This document shows positions 26,919-35,902 of a stretch of DNA of 64,000 nt, in pieces. Position numbers and translations under genes: made by a program. The DNA is from Candidatus Phytoplasma tritici (lineage in GTDB: Bacteria > Bacillota_I > Bacilli_A > Acholeplasmatales > Acholeplasmataceae). The notes under the pieces were generated by a model. The model did no database searches, was not told where the DNA came from, and was given only the letters and a program-made list of their open reading frames with translations. Numbering within the stretch: position 1 is the first letter of the stretch; every line of letters begins with the position of its first letter. The stretch lies in the NCBI RefSeq assembly GCF_000495255.1, contig NZ_AVAO01000001.1:95522-159521 (forward strand), given 5' to 3'.

Positions 26919-29900
26919 TTATAATTTATATACAATACTGTATTTATCTTTAAAACTTTTAATATCTATTATTATAAAAACCATAATGCAAATAAAAGTC
27001 CATATTAAAAATATTGATATTTTGGCATTGGTAATGTTTAACATTTCATTTAGTAAAAAATTATTTTTGGGAAATGTAATAAAAGGAAATTGACTTTTGT
27101 TTAGATGATAAATATCTTGTTGAGAGCAAATATTAATTAGATTTCCTTGAGAATCAAAGGTAAACCAATTATTATAATAAAGGCTTTCTTCTAAGTTAAA
27201 ATAATTTTCTAAAAAAGTACTATCTATTGTAATTGTTTGGTTGTTTTGGTTATCTATTAATGCTAAATGGCTTTGAAAAATATGAGGTGCTAATGCTTTA
27301 TCAGAGATGTTATTATGATTACTAATTAAATATATTTTTTCTCCTAACAAAAGTTGTTTATCAGGATTAAAGGCACAAACAGGATAATTTGTTCTAGATT
27401 CAAAAGTTATGTAGCTAAAAGGATTATTATGGGTGGCTATGGTTTGGTACTTTCCTTTTTCATTTTGTAAGCCAAAAGGTGTTTGGATAGTTATTTTAAC
27501 GTTTTCGTTACAAATATTTTGGAAAGTATCTAAGAGATAAGAAGTATCTAAATTTTTTCCATTTTTTTGCAAAATGACAGTATATATAAAAGTATTATCG
27601 GAATTATTTACAGCTTTTTTGTTAATAATAACTCCTAAGTTAATATTTTGGGAATTGTAATAATCTTGGCATAAAACTATAGTTTTTAAAATATCTTCTT
27701 TAATTATTTGTCCTTTATTATCAAAAAGATTATAAAAAATATTTGGCTTTATTTGTCTTTTGGAAGCGGTTTTGGCTAATTTGATATTGGTTTCTAAAAT
27801 CTTTTGTTGGCTTTCCAAAATATGGTGATAAGAAAAAGTTTGTTTAATAAATGATAAAAACATTTTATCTATTTCAATTTTAGGGATTTGAATTGTTTCT
27901 TCATAAGTTTTTGTATTGTTATAATCAAACATTTGAATTTGTAAATAAATAATAAATTGATTAGTACTTACTAAACTAATTTCTAGTTGTTGGTATTTGT
28001 GAGTATCAAAATTAACTAATTGTATTGTTTCTAAACCATGACAATTTATTGTAAGAAGAGTTTCTTGGTTGTATTTATTTTGAAAAATTATTTTTTTTTC
28101 TGGTTGTTCTTTTATATAATTATATAGGTCTTCTAAAAAAATTTGGGTTTTAATGCAAGGTTTTTGTTCGTTTAGTTTTTCATTTTGTAAAGCGTTAAGT
28201 TCGTGTGCAATATTGTTTTTATTAGTTTTAGTCGTTTGTAATGCAATATTATTTGGGTTGTTATTTGCTATGTTTTCTTTTTTGGATTTTAGTAAATTAT
28301 GAAATTGTTGTTTGATATAGTTAATGTTAATTGATTGAGAAATACGCAAAATTTTATGGTAACTCCTATTTATTCCTATTAATTTTCCTTCAGCATTAAA
28401 AAGAGGTCCTCCGCTATTGCCTGAATCTAGAGTCATATCAGAGTTAATTTCTTTTTCATTAAGAAAAGCAATAACTCCTGTTTTAAATAAATTTTGTTTA
28501 AATTGAGGTCTTTGATGAGGCATTAAATTAAAATACCATTTTTCCCATTTTAGTTTTATTGGTTTTTGAAATTGTTTAGTTTGTAAGCCTTTTTGGCAAC
28601 CCAATACCCAAACTTGTTCTCCCTGATGAATAGGTATTTGTATGTCTTTATCAAAATTAATGTATTTGGCAAGAACTTCATTTAATTTTTGAGAAGTATT
28701 GGAGTTAGGAATAGTAAAAGTTATAATAGCTATATCGTCGTATTCGCAATTGTTATCAATAAAAGCATATAGTTTTGCTTGACTTTCTAATCCTTGATTG
28801 TTTTTTATTGTTATTTGTTTTTGGGGATTTGATGTATAATAAAAACTTTCAATTACATGACGATTAGTTAGTGCATAATATGTAGTATTGGTATTTATTT
28901 GTTCTTTATGAACAATTATTCCTGTTCCTAAATTATAACCAGTATTGATAAATAAAGTAATTAAATTGAGGTCTTGGAGTATTTGATTGTTGGGCGGTTC
29001 TTTTTCCTTTGTCTTTGTTTCTATATCTACTATATTATTGGAGTTGGTAATTGCGTTGATAAGTTTTATTATTGGGGATTGTTCGTTATTTATTATAGGT
29101 TTATTAAAATTTATGGAAGGAATTACTTTAATATATTTAATTCCTTTTTCTTTTTTCATTTCAGAAGATGTTAAAAAACCAATTAAATTGCCTTTTTCAG
29201 TCCAAAAAATAGTTTGTTTGTTGTTGGAATTGCAACGACTAGAAATAGCAATAAATATTTCATCTAATTCATTATTAACTTCAATATCTTCGCTTATATG
29301 ACTTTGTTGAAAGGCAATTGTTTTTGTTATAGTTGTAGAAAAAGAATGAATTAGTTGTCCTTGGCGATATTTATTGAGTCTTTGTAAAGGAGTAATTGTA
29401 TATTGTTTGTGGGATTTAAAAGTGATAATATCAAAATCTTTTAATAAGGGAATAAAAATACTATATTGAGTTAATAGTTGATTTTGAATAGTGCCCCATT
29501 CTTCTCCTTGGGGATTTGATAATTTTATAATTTCGTTTGGTTGTATGATATTTTTAGGAGTAAGAGCAAAATATATTTTTTGTTCTGAATTGTTAATCGA
29601 TGGTGTTTTTTTATTTGCATTTTTGTTTTGATTGTCGTTATTGTTTGTGATTTTTAAACTATAAAAAATAATTCCTAAAGCAGTTTTATCATTTGTATTT
29701 ATTTGCCAAATTTGGTTTTTGTTTGTTTGTATTTGATTAGTATTTTTAATTTGTTCTTCCTTAATATCTTTTTTAATGCTTTCTTTTAAAATGTCTTTTT
29801 CTTGTTCTAAAGCTTTAATAGTTTTTTTAATAGTTTTGGTTTGGATATTTTCATTTAGTTTATCAAAATATAAGGAATTATTCATAAATTGACTAGTATA

Positions 29901-29993
29901 AGAGTAATTTTGTAATTGAATAAAACTTAGCCAAAAAAGAATAGATATACTAAAAAATAAGATAAATTTACGATAAAAATTAATTCTTTTCAT
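26919..29993 (-). CDS. Large membrane-anchored trypsin-like serine protease with three protease-like domains
   Basis: 1024 residues. An N-terminal helix at ~9-28 acts as uncleaved signal anchor; a second helix at ~990-1010 lies near the C-terminus, so the body is probably extracytoplasmic. The middle domain (~345-565) has the triad His379 (ALTNRHVIE), Asp420 (YDDIAIITF) and Ser527 (LDSGNSGGPLFN), as in HtrA/trypsin-like enzymes. Residues ~105-275 and ~785-955 repeat the same fold pattern without the triad: YFALTPKNII and WTEKGNLIGF in the first, NLGVII, YITFES, GEKIYLIS and FDSQGNLINI in the third. An N-terminal coiled coil (~45-85) precedes them. No PDZ domain is evident. Standing alone between terminators. 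Target and function unknown. Confidence 0.8.
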   Translation of the reverse strand: MKRINFYRKFILFFSISILFWLSFIQLQNYSYTSQFMNNSLYFDKLNENIQTKTIKKTIKALEQEKDILKESIKKDIKEEQIKNTNQIQTNKNQIWQINTNDKTALGIIFYSLKITNNNDNQNKNANKKTPSINNSEQKIYFALTPKNIIQPNEIIKLSNPQGEEWGTIQNQLLTQYSIFIPLLKDFDIITFKSHKQYTITPLQRLNKYRQGQLIHSFSTTITKTIAFQQSHISEDIEVNNELDEIFIAISSRCNSNNKQTIFWTEKGNLIGFLTSSEMKKEKGIKYIKVIPSINFNKPIINNEQSPIIKLINAITNSNNIVDIETKTKEKEPPNNQILQDLNLITLFINTGYNLGTGIIVHKEQINTNTTYYALTNRHVIESFYYTSNPQKQITIKNNQGLESQAKLYAFIDNNCEYDDIAIITFTIPNSNTSQKLNEVLAKYINFDKDIQIPIHQGEQVWVLGCQKGLQTKQFQKPIKLKWEKWYFNLMPHQRPQFKQNLFKTGVIAFLNEKEINSDMTLDSGNSGGPLFNAEGKLIGINRSYHKILRISQSININYIKQQFHNLLKSKKENIANNNPNNIALQTTKTNKNNIAHELNALQNEKLNEQKPCIKTQIFLEDLYNYIKEQPEKKIIFQNKYNQETLLTINCHGLETIQLVNFDTHKYQQLEISLVSTNQFIIYLQIQMFDYNNTKTYEETIQIPKIEIDKMFLSFIKQTFSYHHILESQQKILETNIKLAKTASKRQIKPNIFYNLFDNKGQIIKEDILKTIVLCQDYYNSQNINLGVIINKKAVNNSDNTFIYTVILQKNGKNLDTSYLLDTFQNICNENVKITIQTPFGLQNEKGKYQTIATHNNPFSYITFESRTNYPVCAFNPDKQLLLGEKIYLISNHNNISDKALAPHIFQSHLALIDNQNNQTITIDSTFLENYFNLEESLYYNNWFTFDSQGNLINICSQQDIYHLNKSQFPFITFPKNNFLLNEMLNITNAKISIFLIWTFICIMVFIIIDIKSFKDKYSIVYKL

Positions 29994-30132
29994 AAAACTC
30001 TTTTTTCTAATTATGAGTGATGTTTAATAAATTATAAATATAAGTATTTTTTTATTTTGGATTTATTTCAAAATGCAAAATACCCTTCATTATTATTTTA
30101 CCCTAAAATTTATTTATTAGTTTGTAAAAAAA

Positions 30133-30159
30133 ATAGCACTAATGTATTGACAGTGCCAA
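30133..30159 (+). promoter_or_regulatory. CIRCE-like operator upstream of hsp20
   Basis: ATAGCACTA, nine bases, CAGTGCCAA: 14 of 18 positions match the CIRCE consensus TTAGCACTC-N9-GAGTGCTAA, with the exact nine-base gap. CIRCE is bound by the heat-shock repressor HrcA. It overlaps the -35 box of the promoter below. Confidence 0.65.
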
Positions 30160-30175
30160 AAATTTTTGTTAAAAT
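30147..30175 (+). promoter_or_regulatory. Sigma-70 type promoter of hsp20
   Basis: TTGACA at 30147-30152, 17-base spacer, TAAAAT at 30170-30175. Transcription would start near 30182, leaving a ~170-base untranslated leader before hsp20. Confidence 0.65.
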
Positions 30176-30244
30176 AAAATTGAGCTTAAAGAATTGAATG
30201 TTTTATACATATTATAAAAAATAAAATAAATATAAGAGATTATC

Positions 30245-30314
30245 AAAAAAGATTTATATTTTCATTTAAAGTCGCTTTAAGTTCGAATTAACAAATTATA
30301 GAAAATCTTTTTTT
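30245..30314 (+). promoter_or_regulatory. Possible folded leader of hsp20 mRNA
   Basis: AAAAAAGATTT (30245-30255) can pair with AAATCTTTTTT (30303-30313), enclosing a small hairpin TTTAAAG/CTTTAAG (30266-30280). The structure ends in a T-run 30 bases before the ribosome site. It could be an attenuator or a temperature-sensitive fold. Seen by eye, not computed. Confidence 0.3.
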
Positions 30315-30354
30315 AATTTTTAAGTTATAAAAGAAGAAAAAAGGAGTGATAAAA

Positions 30355-30768
30355 ATGCTATTTAGTTTAATTAATCAAAATCAAGATTTATTAGAAAATT
30401 TATTTGAAGATTTTAAAACAAATTCTTTAACTAACAATAATAATATTATGAAAACTGATATTCAAGAACAAGATAATCAATACCTTATTACTATTGAATT
30501 ACCAGGTTTTCAAAAAGAAGATGTTAAAGTTGCTTTAGAAGAAGGCTATTTAGTGGTTGAGGCTAAAAATTCTAAAAAAACTCAAAATAAAGAAGCTAAT
30601 TTTATACGTAAAGAAAGATTTCAAGGATTTTTGAGACGTAGTTTTTATTTAGGTGATGATTTTCTTTTAGAAGAAATTAAAGGTTCTTTAGAACAAGGTT
30701 TATTAAAATTAAGTGTTCCTAAAAAAGAAGTTAAACCTAAAGAAAAACATTATATACAATTAAATTAA
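30355..30768 (+). CDS. hsp20: Small heat-shock protein Hsp20
   Basis: 137 residues. Alpha-crystallin domain: MKTDIQEQDNQYLITIELPG, then FQKEDVKVALEEGYLVVEA, RKERFQGFLRRSFYL and the C-terminal GLLKLSVPKK with a following tail. ATP-independent holdase for unfolding proteins. The ATG at 30355 has AAGGAG nine bases upstream, better than the GTG at 30346. CIRCE-like operator and promoter lie ~200 bases upstream. Confidence 0.93.
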   Translation: MLFSLINQNQDLLENLFEDFKTNSLTNNNNIMKTDIQEQDNQYLITIELPGFQKEDVKVALEEGYLVVEAKNSKKTQNKEANFIRKERFQGFLRRSFYLGDDFLLEEIKGSLEQGLLKLSVPKKEVKPKEKHYIQLN

Positions 30769-30772
30769 GATA

Positions 30773-30810
30773 TAATAAAAACAAGTTAATTACTTAACTT
30801 GTTTTTATTA
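30773..30810 (+). terminator. First terminator of hsp20
   Basis: A perfect 17-pair stem TAATAAAAACAAGTTAA / TTAACTTGTTTTTATTA with a four-base loop, four bases after the stop. Symmetrical, so it works both ways. Confidence 0.8.
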
Positions 30811-30836
30811 TATATATGATTAATATTATTAAAAGA

Positions 30837-30864
30837 AATAACTTCTTATTTATAAGAAGTTATT
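30837..30864 (+). terminator. Second hairpin behind hsp20
   Basis: Perfect 13-pair stem AATAACTTCTTAT / ATAAGAAGTTATT with a two-base loop, followed by T-rich DNA. Confidence 0.6.
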
Positions 30865-30926
30865 ATTGTTATTGGGTATAATAAAAAAATATTAAGTTGT
30901 GAATTAACTTTAATGAATGTTAATAT

Positions 30927-31052
30927 TTAGTTTAATAGTGGTCCGTAAATAACTTCAAAAGATTTTTGTAAATCTTCAACTCTAATTTCTTGTCGCATTC
31001 TTTTGGTATTAACACAAGCATTGATAATTGCATCATCTAATAGATATTCCAT
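30927..31052 (-). pseudogene. Short ORF, possible C-terminal fragment of an AAA-type protein
   Basis: 41 codons: MEYLLDDAIINACVNTKRMR then IRVEDLQKSFEVIYGPLLN. The pattern of a short helix pair with 'V-E-D-L-x-x-x-F' resembles the lid domain at the end of AAA+ proteins, but this is weak. No ribosome site. Upstream on the same strand, 31085-31225 keeps another protein-like piece, MVDSLIDYAIKSILNYHIEV, which I do not recognise. Confidence 0.3.
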
Positions 31053-31894
31053 TAATTATTCCTAATAAATATTTTTTTGTATTCACTTTATGTAATTGGT
31101 ATTTTTTTTAATTAAGAATTTTAAGAATTCTTTTCTACCATTTATATCTAATGGTTTAACTTCTATGTGGTAGTTAAGGATAGATTTGATGGCATAATCA
31201 ATCAAAGAATCTACCATCTCAATCAAATTGAGCGTCTAAATGTAATAAAAATTTAAGTTTTTTCTTTTCTTTATCGATTTATTTTTGGAATGTTTGAATG
31301 TCTTCTTCGTAATCGGCATAAATATTAGTATTAGTTAACAAAATAGCTATTATAACTAAATGCTTAATATTATATACTTAGTAGTTTGGAGGGGTTGTGA
31401 TTTGTGTTTAAATTCATTGTTATACCTCATTTCTTTTATATTTTAGTATATTATTTGGTTTGGTGGTTGGTTGGATTTTATACCTAAAATATATTGGGAG
31501 GGATAATGTGTTAGGGGTATAATTTAGTTTTTGAGTAGTTAGTTTATTTTGGCTAGTTTTGTTTGTTTGTATGATATATCGATTTCTCTTTTAGTTATTA
31601 AATTTTTTCTTGTGTTATTAACTATTCAATTTTAGAATTTGAAAGTAGGTTTTGTTTTAAATCTTTTTTCAATTCTTGTTTTGGCTTCTTCAATTGCATT
31701 TTCAAGGGATTTTGGGAGGCGATTACTAAGTTTTTTTCAAAATATTGTTTCTTTTAAAAAAATCTTTTTTCTATTAATTATATTATAACATTAATAATTT
31801 TAATAATTTGAAGTTTTTTTAAGTTTTTTTAAATCAAATTAAATTAAGGAGAAGATTGAAAACTTTGAATATAATTATTTTCAAGATATCTATA
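31053..31894. other. Decayed accessory DNA
   Basis: Only fragments of minus-strand reading frames: KSILNYHIEVKPLDINGRKE at ~31120 and SNRLPKSLENAIEEAKTRIE at ~31700, each cut by stops. Part of 31690-31800 resembles 40775-40880 (see repeat). No complete gene. Confidence 0.4.
31710..31795 (-). repeat. Dispersed degenerate repeat, copy A
   Basis: Shares AGGCGATTACTA and, 35-40 bases on, TCGTTTCTTTTA-like sequence, A-run plus ATCTTTTTT and ATTAATTA, in the same order with 40782-40870. Both copies lie in degraded accessory DNA, so this is probably what is left of one mobile gene family. Confidence 0.45.
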
Positions 31895-32041
31895 CTAATA
31901 TTGACATTCAACTTTATTTAATGTTTTAATATCTTGTTTTCCATAATCTTTTTTAAGTTTTAATTTAAGTTTTTGTAATTCAATATTACTAGGACAAAGA
32001 ACAGTTGTAGGATAAAAAATAATTTTATGAGATTTTTTCAT
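31895..32041 (-). CDS. Hypothetical 48-residue protein
   Basis: MKKSHKIIFYPTTVLCPSNI followed by ELQKLKLKLKKDYGKQDIK, stop at 31895. There is AGGAGG 5' of nothing useful on this strand, so translation is uncertain. Lysine-rich; no family recognised. Could be a fragment of a PMU gene. Confidence 0.25.
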   Translation of the reverse strand: MKKSHKIIFYPTTVLCPSNIELQKLKLKLKKDYGKQDIKTLNKVECQY

Positions 32042-32076
32042 TTAGGAGGAGACTTAATAATAATCAATACCAATAA

Positions 32077-32110
32077 AAATAAAGACCTCTTTTTTAGAGG
32101 TCTTTATTTT
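32077..32110 (-). terminator. Terminator of the P-type ATPase gene
   Basis: AAATAAAGACCTCT pairs with AGAGGTCTTTATTT around a T-rich loop, eight bases past the ATPase stop on the minus strand. Confidence 0.8.
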
Positions 32111-32119
32111 ATAAATTAT

Positions 32120-34897
32120 TTAATTGTAAGTATATTGATTTATTTTTGATTGTTTTTGGTTCTTAAATACAAACAATTTTTTCCATATGGTATCAAATAA
32201 TAACATAACTAAAGGACATAATAATAACCATAAATAATGATATATATTAATATCCTTAGTATGGAATATATCACTTAAAAAACTAAATTTAGTAATTAAT
32301 ACAAAGAATAATATTTCAATTATAATACCGCAATACAATATTTTATTAGGTTTTTTGATAGTTTGCCAAAAGTAAAGTTTGTTAGAACGACAAGCAAATG
32401 CGTTTCCTACTTGAGCAAAGATAACAGCTCCAAATGCCATAGTAGAAGCTAGGTAGAATTTGTCTTTTGTGTCAAAATCGTAAACTACACAAAAAAATGC
32501 TAAAGACATTAAGCCTTCAACTATTCCTAAAAAACCATAACTACGTTTTAATACTTTAGCGTCCATTAGATGGTCGTTTTTAGTGCGAGGTTTTTGGACT
32601 AATAAACTTGGGTCAGTTTCTTCGGCTCCTAGAGCAATAGCAGGAATTAAATCAGTTAAAAGATCAATTGCTAAAATTTGTAAAACATATAAGTAAGGAT
32701 CTTTAACTCCTAAAAAAGTAATAGCAACGAAAGGAAAGATTTGAGGGATATTAGAAGCAAAGACATAAGTCATGAATTTTTTGATGTTTTCGTAAATACA
32801 ACGTCCTTCTAAAACAGCTTTGGAAATAGTTGCAAAATTATCATCTAATAAAATCATATCAGCAGCATTACGAGCAACATCAGTTCCTGCTTTTCCCATA
32901 GCAATCCCTATGTGAGCTGCTTTAAGAGCTAAAATGTCGTTAACTCCGTCGCCAGTAACTCCTACTACTTCTCCATTTTTGCGGTATGCTTGAACAATTT
33001 TTAATTTATGTTTGGGAGTAGTGCGCGAAAAGACAACAGGATGAGGGCTTTTAAGGACTTCTTGTAATTGTTCTAAAGACATTTTGTCAAGGTCACAGCC
33101 GTCCAAACTAACGAATTCATCTTGTATGATTCCTACTTGTTTGCCAATGGCAGCAGCAGTAAGACTATAATCTCCTGTAATGATAGTAATTTTAAGTCCT
33201 GCTTGAGTTAAGTTTTTAACTGCTTCTTTAACTTCTTCTCTTGGTGGGTCGTAATTAACTGCAAACCCTAAGAAAACCATATCTTCTTCTAGAGCAGGAT
33301 TTTGTTCAATTTTTTTGTAAGCAAGAGCAAGAACGCGGTATCCTTGGTTTGCAAATTGGTCGTTTTGTTTAAGGAATGATTCTTTTTCATGAGGGCTAAA
33401 AAGACTTACTTGAGAGCCTTTGTATTGCATTTGACATTGTTCAAGGATAATATTAGGAGCTCCTTTAATAAAGAGATATTGTGAATTGATGTCATATGCA
33501 GGTTCTTGATGGTTTTTAACTAAGACACTCATTTTTTTGCGTTCTGAAGTAAATGGGTTTAATTGGAGGATTTCTAAGTTATTTTTTACTTCTTCAATGT
33601 TATAACCGTATTTTTTAGCAGCAATTAATAAAGCTGCTTCAGTAGGACTGCCGATTAATTCAAATTGGTGGGGTTTAGTTGGCATAGGAACTAATTTAGC
33701 TTCAGAACATAGAACTGATACAATTAAGAATTTTTCAATTCCTTTTTTGAAAGCAGTATTGTTTGGGTCAACAATAAATGTTTGTTCGTCGTTATAGCCA
33801 GAACCTTTTAATTTGATAGTGCCATCAGGAGTTACAATTTTTCTTACTGTAAGTTGGTTTTGAGTTAGAGTTCCTGTTTTATCAGTACAAATAACAGTAG
33901 TAGAACTGAGGGTTTCTAGGGAAGAGATTTTTTTAACTAAAGCTTTTTGTTTAGCCATTCTTTGAGAACCAACTGCTAAACTTAGATTAACAGTAGGAAG
34001 TAAACCTTCAGGAATGTTTGCAACTAACATACCAACTGAACAAACAATTGCTGCTTTAAAAGTTGTCATATCATATTGTTCTGCATTAAAAAAACAAATC
34101 ATAAAGACAATTAAAGCTGCACAAGAAGCAATGATACTTACTTTTTTAACAATGTGGTGCATTTCTTGGTCTAGAAGGTTTTTGCCTTTTTCAATGCTTT
34201 GAGCAATACTTGAAACTTCTCCAATTTGGGTGTTGTTTCCAATAGCATAAACAACTGCAAAACAACTACCCTGAGTAACTGTAGTACCTGCATAAACTAA
34301 ATTAGGCATTTCAGCAATTGAATGATTATCTTCGAGGTTTGGCATTTCAGTACGGTTTAAAGGAACAGTTTCGCCTGATAACATTGAATTGTCAACAAAA
34401 AAACTATTAGATTGAATAATACGTGCATCCACTGGAACTTGGGTTCCTGTTTCTAAAAAGATAACATCTCCAATAGTAAGTTCAATAACATCCATTAATT
34501 CTATTTTTTTGTTGCGGTAAACTTGAACTTTTTTAGGAATCATTTTACCTAAAGAAGACAACATTTTATCAGTTTTGTATTCTTGGGAAAAAGAAAATAA
34601 TCCGTTTACAATGATAACTAAAATAATAGAAATACCGATAGCTGCTTCTTTGGGATTAATTACAAAAATCATTAATGCTGCTATCCATAATAAAATAGCC
34701 ATTACTGAGGTAAATTGTTTGATTAATTGTTGCCAAAACGGAAAAGATTCGCCTTGTTTGATAATGTTTTTACCGTAGAGAGTTTGTCTTTCTTGGGCTT
34801 GTTTATCAGTAAGTCCGCAAGCATCAGTGTTTAGATGTTTGACAACAGCATCTTTATCAAGACGACTAATTTGCAAAATTTCTTCTTTTTTGTTCAT
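32120..34897 (-). CDS. P-type cation ATPase, Na,K-ATPase-like (P2C type)
   Basis: 925 residues, ten predicted membrane helices. Actuator loop LSGETVP, phosphorylation site ICTDKTGTLTQ (Asp ~338), nucleotide site KGAPN and hinge TGDGVNDILALKAA. In helix 4 it reads VANIPEGLLPTV and in helix 6 IDLLTDLIPAIAL, which are hallmarks of animal Na,K/H,K-ATPases rather than of Ca pumps (family knowledge). The helix-5 cation ligand Glu779 of Na,K-ATPase is Gln here (SNIPQIFPF, ~719); the Asp804 and Asp808 equivalents are kept. So Na+ or K+ transport is likely, with changed stoichiometry possible. No beta subunit in the neighbourhood. Monocistronic. Confidence 0.88.
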   Translation of the reverse strand: MNKKEEILQISRLDKDAVVKHLNTDACGLTDKQAQERQTLYGKNIIKQGESFPFWQQLIKQFTSVMAILLWIAALMIFVINPKEAAIGISIILVIIVNGLFSFSQEYKTDKMLSSLGKMIPKKVQVYRNKKIELMDVIELTIGDVIFLETGTQVPVDARIIQSNSFFVDNSMLSGETVPLNRTEMPNLEDNHSIAEMPNLVYAGTTVTQGSCFAVVYAIGNNTQIGEVSSIAQSIEKGKNLLDQEMHHIVKKVSIIASCAALIVFMICFFNAEQYDMTTFKAAIVCSVGMLVANIPEGLLPTVNLSLAVGSQRMAKQKALVKKISSLETLSSTTVICTDKTGTLTQNQLTVRKIVTPDGTIKLKGSGYNDEQTFIVDPNNTAFKKGIEKFLIVSVLCSEAKLVPMPTKPHQFELIGSPTEAALLIAAKKYGYNIEEVKNNLEILQLNPFTSERKKMSVLVKNHQEPAYDINSQYLFIKGAPNIILEQCQMQYKGSQVSLFSPHEKESFLKQNDQFANQGYRVLALAYKKIEQNPALEEDMVFLGFAVNYDPPREEVKEAVKNLTQAGLKITIITGDYSLTAAAIGKQVGIIQDEFVSLDGCDLDKMSLEQLQEVLKSPHPVVFSRTTPKHKLKIVQAYRKNGEVVGVTGDGVNDILALKAAHIGIAMGKAGTDVARNAADMILLDDNFATISKAVLEGRCIYENIKKFMTYVFASNIPQIFPFVAITFLGVKDPYLYVLQILAIDLLTDLIPAIALGAEETDPSLLVQKPRTKNDHLMDAKVLKRSYGFLGIVEGLMSLAFFCVVYDFDTKDKFYLASTMAFGAVIFAQVGNAFACRSNKLYFWQTIKKPNKILYCGIIIEILFFVLITKFSFLSDIFHTKDINIYHYLWLLLCPLVMLLFDTIWKKLFVFKNQKQSKINQYTYN

Positions 34898-35902
34898 ATA
34901 AAGTTTTTTCCTTTGATTAAATTTATATTTTAGTATTTTGTTATAACTGATATATAAAAAATATTTGCAAGGCTATAATGGTGGATAAAAATTAAATGGA
35001 ATAAAGGAATTAAAAATAATAAGGATGCTATAATTGAGTAAGATATTTTTTTTGGTAGGGGAGTTTGGTTAAGGTTTTGAGTTTATGTGGTTTATGTGTG
35101 GTTAGTTAGTCTTGTTTATATGCAAAGTTATTTTTATTTTTTTATTCTTGCCTTCTTGTTTTGCATTTGCAAGTTTAATAAATTATTTATATCGTTTTTA
35201 TACTACTATAAAATAAATCAGAAAAGTGCCACAACCAAAGTTATAAAGTATTATTTTGGGTCAATTTTGCAAAATTAAATTATTTTTTTAGTTCATTTAT
35301 TTTAGCCATCTTTCTTTTGATGATCAATTATTTTTTATAAGCCTGAATAAATTATAACAAAACAAAAAATAAAAGTTAATAATAAATGTTAAAAAAATGC
35401 ATTATTTTAAGAATTTGGAACTAAAAACTCCTATTTTAGAATTATTTGGGTGTAATTGGGTTAATTTTGAAAAAAATTTTTATTTTTTTGTATCCGTTTT
35501 TTATTTAATTTTTGACGTTGGAGTGATTTGGGATTGGATGAAACAAAATAATAAATTTTTAATGATGGAAACGAGTTATAAAACTTCTTGAAAGTAGTTT
35601 TTGTTAAATATATAAATCATTCAAATTTATAATTCTTAAATCCATATTATAAAATATAATAATATATGTATACAAAATTTTAATATTTGTTTATTTGTAG
35701 CATATCATTTTAATAACTAATTATCAAGTATAAAAATTTATCATCCATTAATAAAGCACATTTTTTGTTATATGGTTTTATTTTATATCATCGAAACAAT
35801 AACTTCATTATTTTAAATAATATTAATATTTTTCATTATGTTATTTTTTTATGTTAAATTTTAAATTTAACTTTTTTAATTTTAAGGAGATAAAAACTAA
35901 AT
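34898..35902. other. 1-kb AT-rich gap
   Basis: Two short open frames (35087-35278 and 35397-35591, plus strand) have no ribosome site and no recognisable product. Nothing else is supported except the AAGGAG site of the next gene. Confidence 0.4.

Noticed and set aside
28974-29301. Plus-strand ORFs inside the protease gene
   Set aside because: Antisense shadows with no start signals.
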